A stretch of DNA of 46,630 nt from the NCBI RefSeq assembly GCF_003265345.1, contig NZ_QFWW01000032.1, positions 164,410 to 211,039 on the forward strand, written 5' to 3'. Below, piece after piece: positions 23,843 through 33,766 of this stretch. The translations under genes and the position numbers were made by a program. The stretch's first letter is position 1, and each line of letters starts with the position of its first letter. The stretch is from Lentzea terrae (GTDB taxonomy: Bacteria; Actinomycetota; Actinomycetes; Mycobacteriales; Pseudonocardiaceae). Under the pieces are notes generated by a model. The model searched no databases and was not told the origin of the DNA. It was given only the letters and a program-made list of their open reading frames with translations.

Positions 23843-24181
23843 ATGAGGCCGGAGGCGCTCAAGGGACACCTGGACGCGTTGCTGCTGGCGGTCCTGGAAG
23901 CAGGTCCGCAGCATGGCTACGCGGTGATCGACACCGTGCGCGAGGGCAGCGGCGGCACGTTCGACCTGCCGACCGGCACCGTGTACCCAGCGCTGCACCG
24001 GCTCGAGCGCTCCGGATTCGTGCACAGCCGATGGGACACCGTCGGTGGTCGACGCCGCCGCACCTACGAGCTGACGTTGGCCGGACGGCAGGCGCTGATG
24101 GCCGAACGGGACGTCTGGGACACCTTCTCAACGGCGGTGTCGGCGTTGTTGGCGAGGCGACCATGGCCCACGACCTCGTGA
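23843..24181 (+). CDS. PadR family transcriptional regulator
   Basis: This 112-residue winged-helix protein contains ALKGHLDALLLAVLEAGPQHGYAVIDTVRE, GTVYPALHRLERSGFVHSRWD, GGRRRRTYELTLAGRQAL and a short dimerisation helix, all typical of short PadR proteins. I prefer ATG 23843 to the TTG at 23834; an operator ends 3 bp upstream, so the message may be leaderless. It overlaps the downstream membrane-protein gene by 19 bp, the common PadR plus HAAS-membrane-protein pairing. Confidence 0.92.
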   Translation: MRPEALKGHLDALLLAVLEAGPQHGYAVIDTVREGSGGTFDLPTGTVYPALHRLERSGFVHSRWDTVGGRRRRTYELTLAGRQALMAERDVWDTFSTAVSALLARRPWPTTS

Positions 24182-24789
24182 CCATCGAGGACTACCTGTC
24201 CGCCCTGGCCACTCGCCTTCCCGGCTCGCGTCGAGCACGTAACGCGGTGCTCGACGAACTCCGCGACGGCTTGTCCGAACTTGCCGCCCGCTACAGGGAC
24301 AACGGCCGCCCATCGCGAGCGGCCGCCGAAGCCGCGGTCGCCGACTTCGGCACCGTCGATCAAGTCGCCGCCGCCTTCGCCGGCGAACTGGTCACTCGGC
24401 AGGCCCGCCAGATCATTGCCGCGCTCATCGTCACCGGCCCTTTCGTGGGCGTGTGGTGGCTACTCCTGCTCACGCCTGCCGGTGTCCCCACACTGCCGTT
24501 GATCGGCGCGGCTGTCCTCACCGGCCTTCTGGTGCTCGCAACGACCGGTGGCCTGACCCGGTGGCTGCCCTCCACAGCTCCCGCCCGCGCTCTTACCGGC
24601 GCGACCACGGTCGTGGTCATGTGCATCGCCGGCGACATCGGCGTGGTCACCACCTTCGCCGTCGGCTCGAATGCGGGCTTCAACGGGCTGGCTGCCGTGG
24701 CCGTAGGGGCGAGCCTGGTGCGGCTCGGCTGCAGCGTGCACTTGCTGCGGGCGTGCCTGGGCGCCCGTCGGGCGCTCGACTCGGCTTGA
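24163..24789 (+). CDS. Permease-prefix/HAAS-domain membrane protein
   Basis: ATG 24163 lies inside the end of padR with GGCGAGGCG upstream. The first 80 residues of the 208-residue product form a soluble helical domain (IEDYLSALATRLPGSRRARNAVLDELRDGLSELAARY...AVADFGTVDQVAAAFAGEL), as in the HAAS/permease-prefix domain found with PadR regulators. Four hydrophobic segments follow between about 85 and 200. Such proteins are thought to work with the paired PadR regulator; the function is unknown. Confidence 0.83.
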   Translation: MAHDLVTIEDYLSALATRLPGSRRARNAVLDELRDGLSELAARYRDNGRPSRAAAEAAVADFGTVDQVAAAFAGELVTRQARQIIAALIVTGPFVGVWWLLLLTPAGVPTLPLIGAAVLTGLLVLATTGGLTRWLPSTAPARALTGATTVVVMCIAGDIGVVTTFAVGSNAGFNGLAAVAVGASLVRLGCSVHLLRACLGARRALDSA

Positions 24790-24820
24790 GATCGGCGGCA
24801 GGAATCCAGAGGAAAGGCGG

Positions 24821-25035
24821 TTGCTGATCGGCCTTTTCGGGTTCGCGGCTCTGTCCACCGTCATTCTCAACAAGGCGATGGGCCTGGTCGTGGTGCTCAC
24901 TGCGCTGCCTGCGCGGATGGCCACGGTGTCGATCGCCGAACTCGGTGCTCACTGGACGGTCGCGCCAACCTGCTCGCCGGGAGCGTGGGCGGGCGCGGCC
25001 TGGGCGGTGCGGATGAGCAGCAACGCCGCCCCTCC
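24821..25035 (+). pseudogene. TauE/SafE permease C-terminal remnant
   Basis: One plus frame encodes LLIGLFGFAALSTVILNKAMGLVVVLTALPAR and IAELGAHWT, the last third of a sulfite exporter TauE/SafE protein. After AHWTV the frame shifts: a neighbouring frame keeps NLLAGSVGG while this one shows AWAVRMSS. There is no start region or upstream half. This is a frameshifted fragment. Confidence 0.65.
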
Positions 25036-25147
25036 GGCGCGTTCGATCAGCAAGCCCTCAGGCCATCCCCGCGACCGGCAGCACGAACGGTGTGGACGCT
25101 CGTCACCCACCCGGACACCGTCTCAAGAGGACGTCCGCCCCGGTGCA

Positions 25148-26299
25148 TCACCTCACACGTGGCCGATCCTGGTCGGTCGTGAGATGGGTCAGGAACCAGT
25201 CGCGGGCGAGCCGCGCTGCTTCGTCGAGGGTTCCTGGTTCCTCGAACAGGTGGCCGGCGCCGGGGACGACGGTGAGTTCGCTGGGGCAGCGCAGGTGTGT
25301 GCGGGCTTCGCGGTTGAGGTCGAGCACGAGGGGGTCGTGACTGCCGACGATCAGCAATGTCGGGGTGCGCACCCAGGGCAGTCGGTTTCCTGCGAGGTCG
25401 GGGCGGCCGCCGCGGGAGACGACGGCGGTGATGTCGGTGCGCGGGTCGGCGGCGGCTCGCAGTGCGGCGGCGGCGCCGGTGCTGGCGCCGAAGTAGCCGA
25501 TCCGCTGGTGTTCGCAGCCGGGTTGGGTGCGCAGCCAGGCGGTGGTGTCGACGAGGCGGTGGGCGAGCAGCGGGATGTCGAAGACGAGGCTGCGTCGGAT
25601 TTCCTCCTCTGGGGTGAGGAGGTCGAACAGCAGTGTGCCGAGCCCGGCTTGGTTGAGGATCCTGGCGACGTGGCGGTTGCGGGGGCTGTGCCTGCTGCTG
25701 CCGCTGCCGTGCGCGAACACCACGAGTCCGGCGGTGTCGCGGGGCATGGTGAGGTGGCCGCCGAGAGGAACTCGCCCGGCGAGCACCTCCACGTCCTCGT
25801 CACGGGCGGGCGGATCGGCCTCGGTGGTCACCGGGTCCGGGACGGCGGCCGACTCGGTGGCAAGGCGCAGCAGTTCCACGACCTCGGCGTCGGTGGTCTG
25901 CCGGAAGTCGTCGTACCACTGGCCGACGGCGAAGAACCAGGACGGAGTCTCCAGGCACACCACGTTGTCCGCTTCGGTGCGCAGCGCGGCGAGGGCGTCG
26001 GGTGGGGCGACCGGCAGCGCGAGGATCACCTGCGCGGCTCCCTGTGCTCTGGCCACCTGGCATGCGGCGCGGGCGGTGGAGCCGGTCGCGGCGCCGTCGT
26101 CGACGACGATCGCGGTGCGGCCAGCCAAGGAGATCCGGGGGCGGTCGCCACGGAAGTGGTGCGCGCGGCGGTCGAGCTCGGTGCGTTCGCGCGCTTCGAC
26201 TCCCTCCAGCTCTACGGGCGTGATCCGGCAGGCGCGCAGGACACGCGGGTCGGTTCCGGGTACACGACGTCGCGGTATCTGGAGCCCGGCGCGGCCCAT
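25148..26299 (-). pseudogene. Phosphoribosyltransferase-dienelactone hydrolase fusion, 5' truncated
   Basis: The conserved part starts at LRACRITPVELEGVEARERTELDRRAHHFRGDRPRISLAGRTAIVVDDGAATGSTARAA, the second half of a PRT domain with its PRPP loop. The alpha/beta-hydrolase half follows (LVVFAHGSGSSRHSPRNRHVAR; IGYFGASTGAAAALRAA with the GxSxG-like GASTG; GSHDPLVLDLN; GAGHLFEEPG). DosR-regulon Rv0571c and Rv2030c are related fusions. About the first 100 residues of the PRT domain are gone; upstream sequence is unrelated. ATG 26299 is the first usable start, so a truncated protein with an intact hydrolase half could still be made. Confidence 0.72.
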
Positions 26300-26375
26300 G
26301 TCTCGTTGCCGGTCCGAGTGTTGGTCGTGGAGAACGCGTCGTCGCCGGGCGGCGCTGGTTGAGGACATTGCTGCT

Positions 26376-27278
26376 TCAGCAGGCCATGATCTGGACGGCC
26401 CACGTGCCGTCGGGACGGAGGTCCGCGGTGAAGTCGACGGCGGCGTCACCTCGACCGATGGCCCCGTCGCCGTCGGGGTTCCAGGCGACGACCCCCCATC
26501 TGATTTCCGGTAGCTCGGTGAAGAGCACGCCGCCGCGGGAGTCGCAGCCGCGGTTGGCGATGTCGACGTACTGCACGCGCAGCAGCGTCTCGGCGACCAG
26601 CCGGGAGTCCTTGGGAACGGCGGCGATCGGCGGGGTTTGGGCGGCGATGGCTCGGGTCGCTGCGAGGTCCGCATCAAAACGTGCCGCCGCGGCATGCCCA
26701 TTGCCCAGTTCGCGCAGCAGGGTCTTGGTGGAGTCGTGTGGTGGGCCGGGCGGTGTGGTCTCGAACGAGTTCATGGCGTTCCGGCGAGACGCCAGATCGC
26801 TGTAGACCAGGATCACCGACTGCTGCAGATCGTGGGGCAGGCCAGCGGGGATGGCTCGGGCGGCTGGAGCCAGGTCCGCGGCGGTCACCAAACGCGCGAC
26901 CTCGGGTCCGATGCCTGCCCAAGGTGGACCGGCGGCGTTGATGGCGGCGGCCGCGTCGTGCAACTGCTTGTCCAGGCTGGCCGCTGCGGACAGGAACGCT
27001 GCGAGATCCTCGACGGCACTGGGCCGGTTCGTGGTCGCGGTGATCGTCGATGTCGCGGTCGTCTGGCCAGTCGTGGTCGGAGCCGGGCCAGTCGGTGACG
27101 GGTCCTGCGCACCAGGCGTGACGTTCCGGTCGCCGCGCAACATCACGAGCAGGGTGACGGTGCTGATGATGATCGTGACTACAACGGCTGCGGCAATGAC
27201 GACGCCACGTCGAGTGCTGTGCCCGCGTGGTTGCTTGTCCTGCGCAGGTAAACGGCGGTCAGGTTCATGTTTCGTCAT
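26376..27278 (-). CDS. Membrane-anchored protein of unknown function
   Basis: The 300-residue product has a basic cytoplasmic leader, one helix at about 26-46 (VVIAAAVVVTIIISTVTLLVML), a Thr/Pro-rich linker (48-88) and an external domain with helical stretches, ending in a Cys-containing strand region (RGCDSRGGVLF...WAVQIMAC), where two Cys could form a disulfide. I recognise no family. ATG 27278 has GGAG close upstream. Two DosR-like boxes lie 58 and 83 bp before it, placing it in the putative regulon. The gene is intact although both neighbours are remnants. Confidence 0.75.
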   Translation of the reverse strand: MTKHEPDRRLPAQDKQPRGHSTRRGVVIAAAVVVTIIISTVTLLVMLRGDRNVTPGAQDPSPTGPAPTTTGQTTATSTITATTNRPSAVEDLAAFLSAAASLDKQLHDAAAAINAAGPPWAGIGPEVARLVTAADLAPAARAIPAGLPHDLQQSVILVYSDLASRRNAMNSFETTPPGPPHDSTKTLLRELGNGHAAAARFDADLAATRAIAAQTPPIAAVPKDSRLVAETLLRVQYVDIANRGCDSRGGVLFTELPEIRWGVVAWNPDGDGAIGRGDAAVDFTADLRPDGTWAVQIMAC

Positions 27279-27335
27279 GACTCCAGCCTGAACTCGCCGC
27301 GCAGGCCGCTACAGGGCTGACGGTCCGGCGGTGCT

Positions 27336-27374
27336 TGGCCCAAAGTCCCAGTGCGGGGCCCCTTCCCAAGTCCC
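27336..27374 (-). promoter_or_regulatory. Tandem DosR-like boxes upstream of the anchored protein
   Basis: The minus strand reads GGGACTTGGGAAGG (27374-27361) and GGGACTTTGGGCCA (27349-27336), starting 25 bp apart. The second matches about 12 of 14 positions and ends 58 bp from ATG 27278. Confidence 0.65.
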
Positions 27375-27657
27375 GCTGGCGCGCGCACTCCTTGTGCCGC
27401 ACGACCGACGCCGGACATATTCCGCGTCTCGAGGCAAGTCCCGGCCGTGGTGACCGACAACGGCTGAGCAAAGCGCTGTGCCCCAGCGTGCCGACCGCAT
27501 CATCACACCACGTCTTCTCGATGAAGTTGTCGACCGGGATCAGGGGATGCGAGAGACGTTGGCAGACAGGCGAAAAACGATGGCGAGGGCCTTCCGGCTA
27601 CCAGGCGGAGGACGTTCGGTTCTGAGCGCCGATTCTCGTCAGCGGTCGTATTGAGGC

Positions 27658-27790
27658 GTGGATACGGCGGTGGAGCGGCGGAGGGCACATGAGTTGTTCG
27701 TGTGCACGGAGACGGTACTTCCGTTCGTTCGCCCTGTGGTCGCGGACTCGTGGCTGAGGTGCGTCACGGCGTGCGTGAGTCGGGACGACC
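27658..27790 (+). pseudogene. GAF-type regulator N-terminal remnant
   Basis: From GTG 27658, with a GAGG upstream, the frame reads VERRRAHELFVCTETVLPFVRPVVADSWLRCVTACVSRD. RPVVADSWxRS is the opening of GAF-containing AcoR-like or sensor proteins in actinobacteria. The frame then loses resemblance and ends without a GAF core. The stretch 27375-27657 upstream shows no other gene. Confidence 0.45.
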
Positions 27791-27859
27791 GCCGTCCCTG
27801 TCTCGCCGGGACTGTCGGGCGGTGGGGGCGGGTTCCGCGGACCGATGTCGGGCACACCG

Positions 27860-27873
27860 AGGACCTTCGTCCT
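27860..27873 (+). promoter_or_regulatory. DosR-like box upstream of the acyl-CoA synthetase
   Basis: AGGACCTTCGTCCT is a perfect AGGAC/GTCCT palindrome that keeps the core of the motif. It ends 36 bp before ATG 27909, the closest of all the boxes. Confidence 0.65.
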
Positions 27874-27908
27874 TGCTGTCCGGACCCGTGCCACTCCAGC
27901 CTGGAGGC

Positions 27909-29600
<1,692 letters not shown>

Positions 29601-29716
29601 TGCGGCCCGAGTTCGCCGACGACGAACTGGGGGCGCTGGAGTCCGAGGGGTCGTGCCCAGACGTTCGGCTCCGGTCCACTCGCGACGGTCGTGCTGGACC
29701 TGCTGTCCTTGCCGAT

Positions 29717-30118
29717 CTAACTCGTGAGCGCGACGACGGTCGTCTGATCGGCGAAGAAGCCCTGGGCCGCGGCGAGGCTCGCCCGGCACGCGCGGACGAT
29801 CTGCTGGGTGGCGGCGCCCCTGGGAATTTGGTGGCACTTTTCGCAGCACACCAGGACGTCACCGGTCAGCTCGTTGACGCCGACCGAGGCAGTCGACGAG
29901 CAGTCGCGGCACCAGCGGTGCCCGGTGACCTTGATGACGTGGTCCGCGGAGTGCACGCAGTGGTGCAGCCACCGGCGGTGAAGCCGGCAGGAGACGCGCT
30001 CCAGCGGGTTGAGGCCGAGTTCCTCTGCCGCATCCTCCTCGGCGAGCATCGCGGCCAGGCGACGGTCGCGGACGTCCGCGTAGCGTTCCTGGCCGGTGAT
30101 GAGGAGGGGCGTGGTCAT
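29717..30118 (-). CDS. Cys/His-rich small protein, unknown function
   Basis: ATG 30118 follows GGGAGA. The 133-residue product starts with a helical segment (LLITGQERYADVRDRRLAAMLAEEDAAEELGLNPLERVSC), then a Cys/His cluster (CRLHRRWLHHCVHSADHVIKVTGHRWCRDC) and VLVCCEKCHQIPRG. Spacing of the Cys and His residues suggests one or two zinc (or iron-sulfur) sites. No family is recognised. It is divergent from the Rv1733c-like gene at 30286 and shares its regulatory region; an AGTCCC half-site lies at 30185-30190. Confidence 0.75.
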   Translation of the reverse strand: MTTPLLITGQERYADVRDRRLAAMLAEEDAAEELGLNPLERVSCRLHRRWLHHCVHSADHVIKVTGHRWCRDCSSTASVGVNELTGDVLVCCEKCHQIPRGAATQQIVRACRASLAAAQGFFADQTTVVALTS

Positions 30119-30224
30119 GGCGTTCTCCCTGGATTCGAAGTCTGTTCCAGACTTCTCCCGCGCACCGGCCGCGAACACCGCACTGGGACTCCACTTCGAC
30201 TGAGACCACGTGCTCGTCGGTGTC

Positions 30225-30238
30225 GAGACGTTGGTCCC
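30225..30238 (+). promoter_or_regulatory. DosR-like box upstream of the second Rv1733c-like gene
   Basis: GAGACGTTGGTCCC matches 11 of 14 core positions. It ends 48 bp before ATG 30286, the same distance as the proximal box of the paralog at 5380. Confidence 0.62.
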
Positions 30239-30285
30239 TGGGGATCGCCGCGTCCACCCGGAAATCTTGGCACCGGAGGTGGACC

Positions 30286-30864
30286 ATGACCGCGAGACCG
30301 ATGACCAGACTCGTCCATCAGGCCTTCCCCCACCGCAACGAGCTCGCGACGACCGGCGACCGGATCGAAGGCGTGCTGCTGGCGCTCGGCGTCGCGGTGT
30401 CGCTGCTCGCGGTTCCGGTCGCGGCTGCGACAGGTTCCGAGACGTACGCGAACGATCGGGCGCGGGTTGCCGTCGAGCACGTGGACGCCTTCCTGATCGA
30501 GAATGCACCGATCACGATCGGCTCAACCGAACGCGGTGGCGTCGTCGAGTCGGCACCCGTCCTCGCGAGGTGGCGGCTGCGGGACGGCAGCACCCGCGAA
30601 GGTGTGGTGCAGGCGCACTACGACGCGAAGGCCGGCGCCACGGTGCCCGTCTGGATCGACGAGAGCGGCGGGGTGACGGACCCCCCGATGACGAACTCAG
30701 GCGCCGCGGTCAACGGGATCATCCTCGCCTTCCTGCTCTGGAGCGCGGTAACGGGCGCGATGGCGCTGCTGTACGTGGCGACGAGGTTCACGCACACGCG
30801 GATCCGGCTGCACCAGTGGGCGAACGAGTGGCAGCGGATCGCCCCGGACTGGACCGGACGGTGA
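30286..30864 (+). CDS. Rv1733c-like two-helix membrane protein (paralog)
   Basis: ATG 30286 has GGAGG six bases upstream. The 192-residue product is colinear with the protein at 5380: LVHQAFPHRNELATTGDRIEGVLLALGVAVSLLAVPVAAATGSE (helix 1), an external domain with REGVVQAHYDAKAGATVPVWIDESG, helix 2 at about 145-168, and an end NEWQRIAPDWTGR. The function of the family is unknown; Rv1733c is DosR-controlled. Its stop overlaps the GTG of the downstream USP (GTGA), so the two are co-translated. Confidence 0.87.
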   Translation: MTARPMTRLVHQAFPHRNELATTGDRIEGVLLALGVAVSLLAVPVAAATGSETYANDRARVAVEHVDAFLIENAPITIGSTERGGVVESAPVLARWRLRDGSTREGVVQAHYDAKAGATVPVWIDESGGVTDPPMTNSGAAVNGIILAFLLWSAVTGAMALLYVATRFTHTRIRLHQWANEWQRIAPDWTGR

Positions 30865-31781
30865 ACCGGGTGACCGTTCCGATCGGACATTCGAACGTGG
30901 TGGTCGTCGGCCTGGACGGTTCGGACTCTGCCCAGCGGGCCGTTGCCTGGGCGGCGCAGGAAGCCGTCCGGCGCGATGCGTCACTGCGCATCGTGCACGC
31001 CGAGCTGCCACTTCCCGCCGACGCGCTCGACATGACAGGCATGGCCCGCAGCGCGCTGCACGACGAGGCCATGGCATGGGTGCAGAAGGCCATCTCGGAG
31101 GCGAACGAGGTCGCGCCGGGCGTCGAGGTCCAGGTGCGGGTCGAGGTGAACACGCCCGCGTGGCTGCTAGAGCAGGAGTCGGCGGCCGCCGCCCTCGTCG
31201 TGGTGGGATCGCGAGGCCTCGGCGGCTTCACCGGTCTGCTGCTCGGTTCGGTCGCTGTCGCGTTGTCGTGCCACGCGAAGTGCCCGGTGGTCATCGTCAG
31301 GGGCGCCGATCCAGTGCTGGACGGACCCGTCGTCGTCGGGGTCAACGGTTCCCCGCAGAACTGGCACGTGCTGGACCGGGCGTTCGAGGAAGCCGTGGCG
31401 AGGGGCACCTCACTGGTCGCCGTGCACGCCTGGCGCCCGCCGATGCGCAACGCGCGGATTGCCGAGACCGTAGGCATCGTGTGGTCAGAGCTCGACTCCG
31501 TCCGCCACGCGCTCGTGAAGCAGCGGCTGGAGGCCTGCGCGGACCGGCATCCCGGCGTGCGGGTCGAGTCGCACGTCGTGCACGGCTCACCCGCCCAGCG
31601 GCTCGTGGAGCACTCCGAAGGCGCCTCACTGCTCGTGGTCGGGTCCCGCGGCACGGGCGGCCTCAGAGGGCTGATGCTCGGTTCGACGAGCCAGTCGGTT
31701 CTGCGCCACGCACTATCGCCGGTGCTTCTCGTGCGACCCGGACTGGACGAACAGACGGACGAGGCTCTCCTGGACGGTTAG
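30861..31781 (+). CDS. Tandem-domain universal stress protein
   Basis: GTG 30861 overlaps the preceding stop; GTG 30870 is an alternative. The 306-residue protein has two USP domains. The first runs VVVVGLDGSDSAQRAVAWAAQEAVRRDASLRIVHAELP to ALVVVGSRGLGGFTGLLLGSVAVALSCHAKCPVVIVRG. The second runs VVVGVNGSPQNWHVLDRAFEEAVARGTSLVAVHAW to LLVVGSRGTGGLRGLMLGSTSQSVLRHALSPVLLVRPG. Both keep the G-2X-G-9X-G(S/T) ATP-binding motif. Tandem USPs are hallmark DosR-regulon members (e.g. Rv1996, Rv2623). It is the only intact USP in the window. Confidence 0.95.
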   Translation: MNRVTVPIGHSNVVVVGLDGSDSAQRAVAWAAQEAVRRDASLRIVHAELPLPADALDMTGMARSALHDEAMAWVQKAISEANEVAPGVEVQVRVEVNTPAWLLEQESAAAALVVVGSRGLGGFTGLLLGSVAVALSCHAKCPVVIVRGADPVLDGPVVVGVNGSPQNWHVLDRAFEEAVARGTSLVAVHAWRPPMRNARIAETVGIVWSELDSVRHALVKQRLEACADRHPGVRVESHVVHGSPAQRLVEHSEGASLLVVGSRGTGGLRGLMLGSTSQSVLRHALSPVLLVRPGLDEQTDEALLDG

Positions 31782-31868
31782 CGCGCGGCGAGGACGCCCA
31801 GGACCAGCGGAACCGTGGATCGGGATGTGTTGGTCCTGGCCGAGTCACCGAGGTGGAGGCGAGGACCG

Positions 31869-31922
31869 GTGACCTGCGGCATGCGAACAGGAAGGTCCCC
31901 AGGCCGAAGTGACCTTCGGCCC
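31869..31922 (+). promoter_or_regulatory. Two DosR-like boxes upstream of ctaD
   Basis: GTGACCTGCGGCAT (31869-31882) and GTGACCTTCGGCCC (31909-31922) are 40 bp apart, about four helical turns. The latter differs from the GGGACC...GGCCC form at one position and ends 65 bp before GTG 31987. Confidence 0.65.
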
Positions 31923-31986
31923 TGAAGGTTCGCTTCCGCCCGGTCGACCCTGTCGGAGTTCCCCTCGGACGACACTGGAGAGATCC

Positions 31987-33708
31987 GTGACGGCACTGGT
32001 TCCCACCCCGATCGAGGTTCGGCCTGGCCCCGCGCGCACGAGGCGCAAAGGTTCGGCGTTGCTGGGGTTGTTCCGCACCACCGACCACAAGCAGATCGGC
32101 GTCATGTACCTGGTCACCACGTTCGCCTTCTTCATGGTGGGCGGGGCGATGGCGATGCTGATCCGGGGCGAGCTGGCGCGGCCGGGTCTGCAGTTCCTGT
32201 CCGCGGAGCAATATAACCAACTGTTCACCATGCACGGCACGGTCATGCTGCTGCTCTACGCGACGCCGAGTGTGTTCGGGTTCGCCAACTTCGTGCTGCC
32301 GCTGCAGATCGGCTCACCAGACGTCGCGTTCCCCCGGCTGAACGCGTTGTCGTTCTGGCTGTTCCTGTTCGGCGGGCTGCTGATGCTGGGCGGGTTCGTC
32401 ACGCCGGGTGGCGCCGCCGACTTCGGCTGGTTCGCGTACGTCCCGCTGTCCGGCGCGGAACATTCGCCCGGGGTCGGCGCGAACCTGTGGATCGTGGGTG
32501 TCGCGGTCGGTGGTCTTGGCACGATTCTCGGCGCGGTCAACATGGTCACGACCGTGGTGTGCCTGCGCGGTCCCGGTATGACGATGTGGCGGATGCCGGT
32601 CTTCACCTGGAACATCCTGGTCACCAGCATCCTGGTGCTCGTCGTCTTCCCGATCCTGACGGCAGCGGGGTTCGGCCTGTTGGCGGACCGGCTGCTCGGG
32701 GCGCACGCCTTCGACCCGGCCAACGGGGGAGTCGTGCTGTGGCAGCACATGTTCTGGTTCTTCGGCCACCCCGAGGTGTACATCCTGGCGCTTCCCTTCT
32801 TCGGCGTGATCTCCGAGATCGTCCCGGTGTTCTCCCGCAAACCGGTCTTCGGCTACAAAGGACTGGTCTGGGCGACGCTCTCGATCGCCGCGCTGTCGCT
32901 CGCGGTGTGGGCGCACCACATGTATGCGACAGGCGCGGTGTTGCTGCCGTTCTTCGCGTTGCTGACGTTCCTCGTCGCCATTCCGACCGGGATCAAGTTC
33001 TTCAACTGGATCGGCACGATGTGGAGGGGGCAGCTCACGTTCGAGTCGCCTATGCTGTTCTCGATCGGGTTCCTGGTGACCTTCCTGTTCGGCGGGCTGA
33101 GCGGCGTGCTGCTCGCCGCGCCACCTCTGGACTTCCACGTCTCGGACACCTACTTCGTGGTGGCGCACTTCCACTACGTGCTGTACGGGACGATCGTGTT
33201 CGCGACCTTCGCCGGGATCTACTTCTGGTTCCCGAAGATCACCGGCAGGATGATGGACGAACGCCTGGCCAAGCTGCACTTCTGGACAACGTTCGTCGGG
33301 TTCCACCTCACCTTCCTGGTGCAGCACTGGCTCGGCAACCAGGGCATGCCCCGCCGCTACGCCGACTACCTCGCCACGGACGGCTTCACGACGCTCAACA
33401 CGTTGTCGACCATCGGTGCCTACGTTCTCGGCGCCTCGACGCTGCCGTTCATCTGGAACGTCATCAAGAGCTACTGGTACGGCGAGGTCGTCACGGTCGA
33501 CGACCCGTGGGGCTTCGGCAACTCGCTGGAGTGGGCGACCTCGTGCCCGCCGCCGCGGCACAACTTCACCGAGCTGCCCCGAATCCGTTCCGAGCGGCCG
33601 GCGTTCGAGCTGCACCACCCGCACATGGTCGAGCGGGCCTGGCGTGAGGCGCGCGCGGGTCTCACTGGTCGGCAACGGCCCGGCGACGATCACGACGACC
33701 ACGGCTGA
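31987..33708 (+). CDS. ctaD: Cytochrome c oxidase subunit I (aa3 type)
   Basis: GTG 31987 with GGAGAG upstream gives 573 residues. Heme-copper oxidase motifs are intact: TMHGTVMLLLYA (heme a ligand), WQHMFWFFGHPEVYILALPFFGVISEI (CuB His, cross-linked Tyr and the HPEVY Glu), HHMYATG, and VVAHFHYVLYGTIVFATFAGIYFWFPK (heme ligands). The C-terminal LEWATSCPPPRHNFTELP is typical of actinobacteria. It reduces O2 at the membrane with subunits II and III, which are not encoded nearby, so this is an orphan and perhaps second copy. The DosR-like boxes suggest low-oxygen expression. Confidence 0.95.
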   Translation: MTALVPTPIEVRPGPARTRRKGSALLGLFRTTDHKQIGVMYLVTTFAFFMVGGAMAMLIRGELARPGLQFLSAEQYNQLFTMHGTVMLLLYATPSVFGFANFVLPLQIGSPDVAFPRLNALSFWLFLFGGLLMLGGFVTPGGAADFGWFAYVPLSGAEHSPGVGANLWIVGVAVGGLGTILGAVNMVTTVVCLRGPGMTMWRMPVFTWNILVTSILVLVVFPILTAAGFGLLADRLLGAHAFDPANGGVVLWQHMFWFFGHPEVYILALPFFGVISEIVPVFSRKPVFGYKGLVWATLSIAALSLAVWAHHMYATGAVLLPFFALLTFLVAIPTGIKFFNWIGTMWRGQLTFESPMLFSIGFLVTFLFGGLSGVLLAAPPLDFHVSDTYFVVAHFHYVLYGTIVFATFAGIYFWFPKITGRMMDERLAKLHFWTTFVGFHLTFLVQHWLGNQGMPRRYADYLATDGFTTLNTLSTIGAYVLGASTLPFIWNVIKSYWYGEVVTVDDPWGFGNSLEWATSCPPPRHNFTELPRIRSERPAFELHHPHMVERAWREARAGLTGRQRPGDDHDDHG

Positions 33709-33715
33709 GCCGTGG
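33699..33715 (+). terminator. Hairpin spanning the ctaD stop codon
   Basis: CCACGGC-TGA-GCCGTGG is a perfect 7-bp stem whose loop is the ctaD stop codon. There is no T-run. It may end or protect the ctaD message. Confidence 0.45.
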
Positions 33716-33766
33716 CCGATGTGCTGCCTTCCGCGGATTGTCGGTGGCGAGTGACAGGATGCGATC

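Noticed and set aside
27790..27835. GGGAC-N7-GTCCC and GGGACTGTCGGGCG as further boxes
   Set aside because: The first has the wrong spacer length (17-mer), and the second matches only the left arm. The palindrome at 27860 is the better candidate for the acyl-CoA synthetase.
33661..33690. CTGGTCGGCAACG in the ctaD tail as a fifth leader element
   Set aside because: It shares 13 bases with copy 3 but lacks the GCCGGGAAG half and lies within coding sequence.
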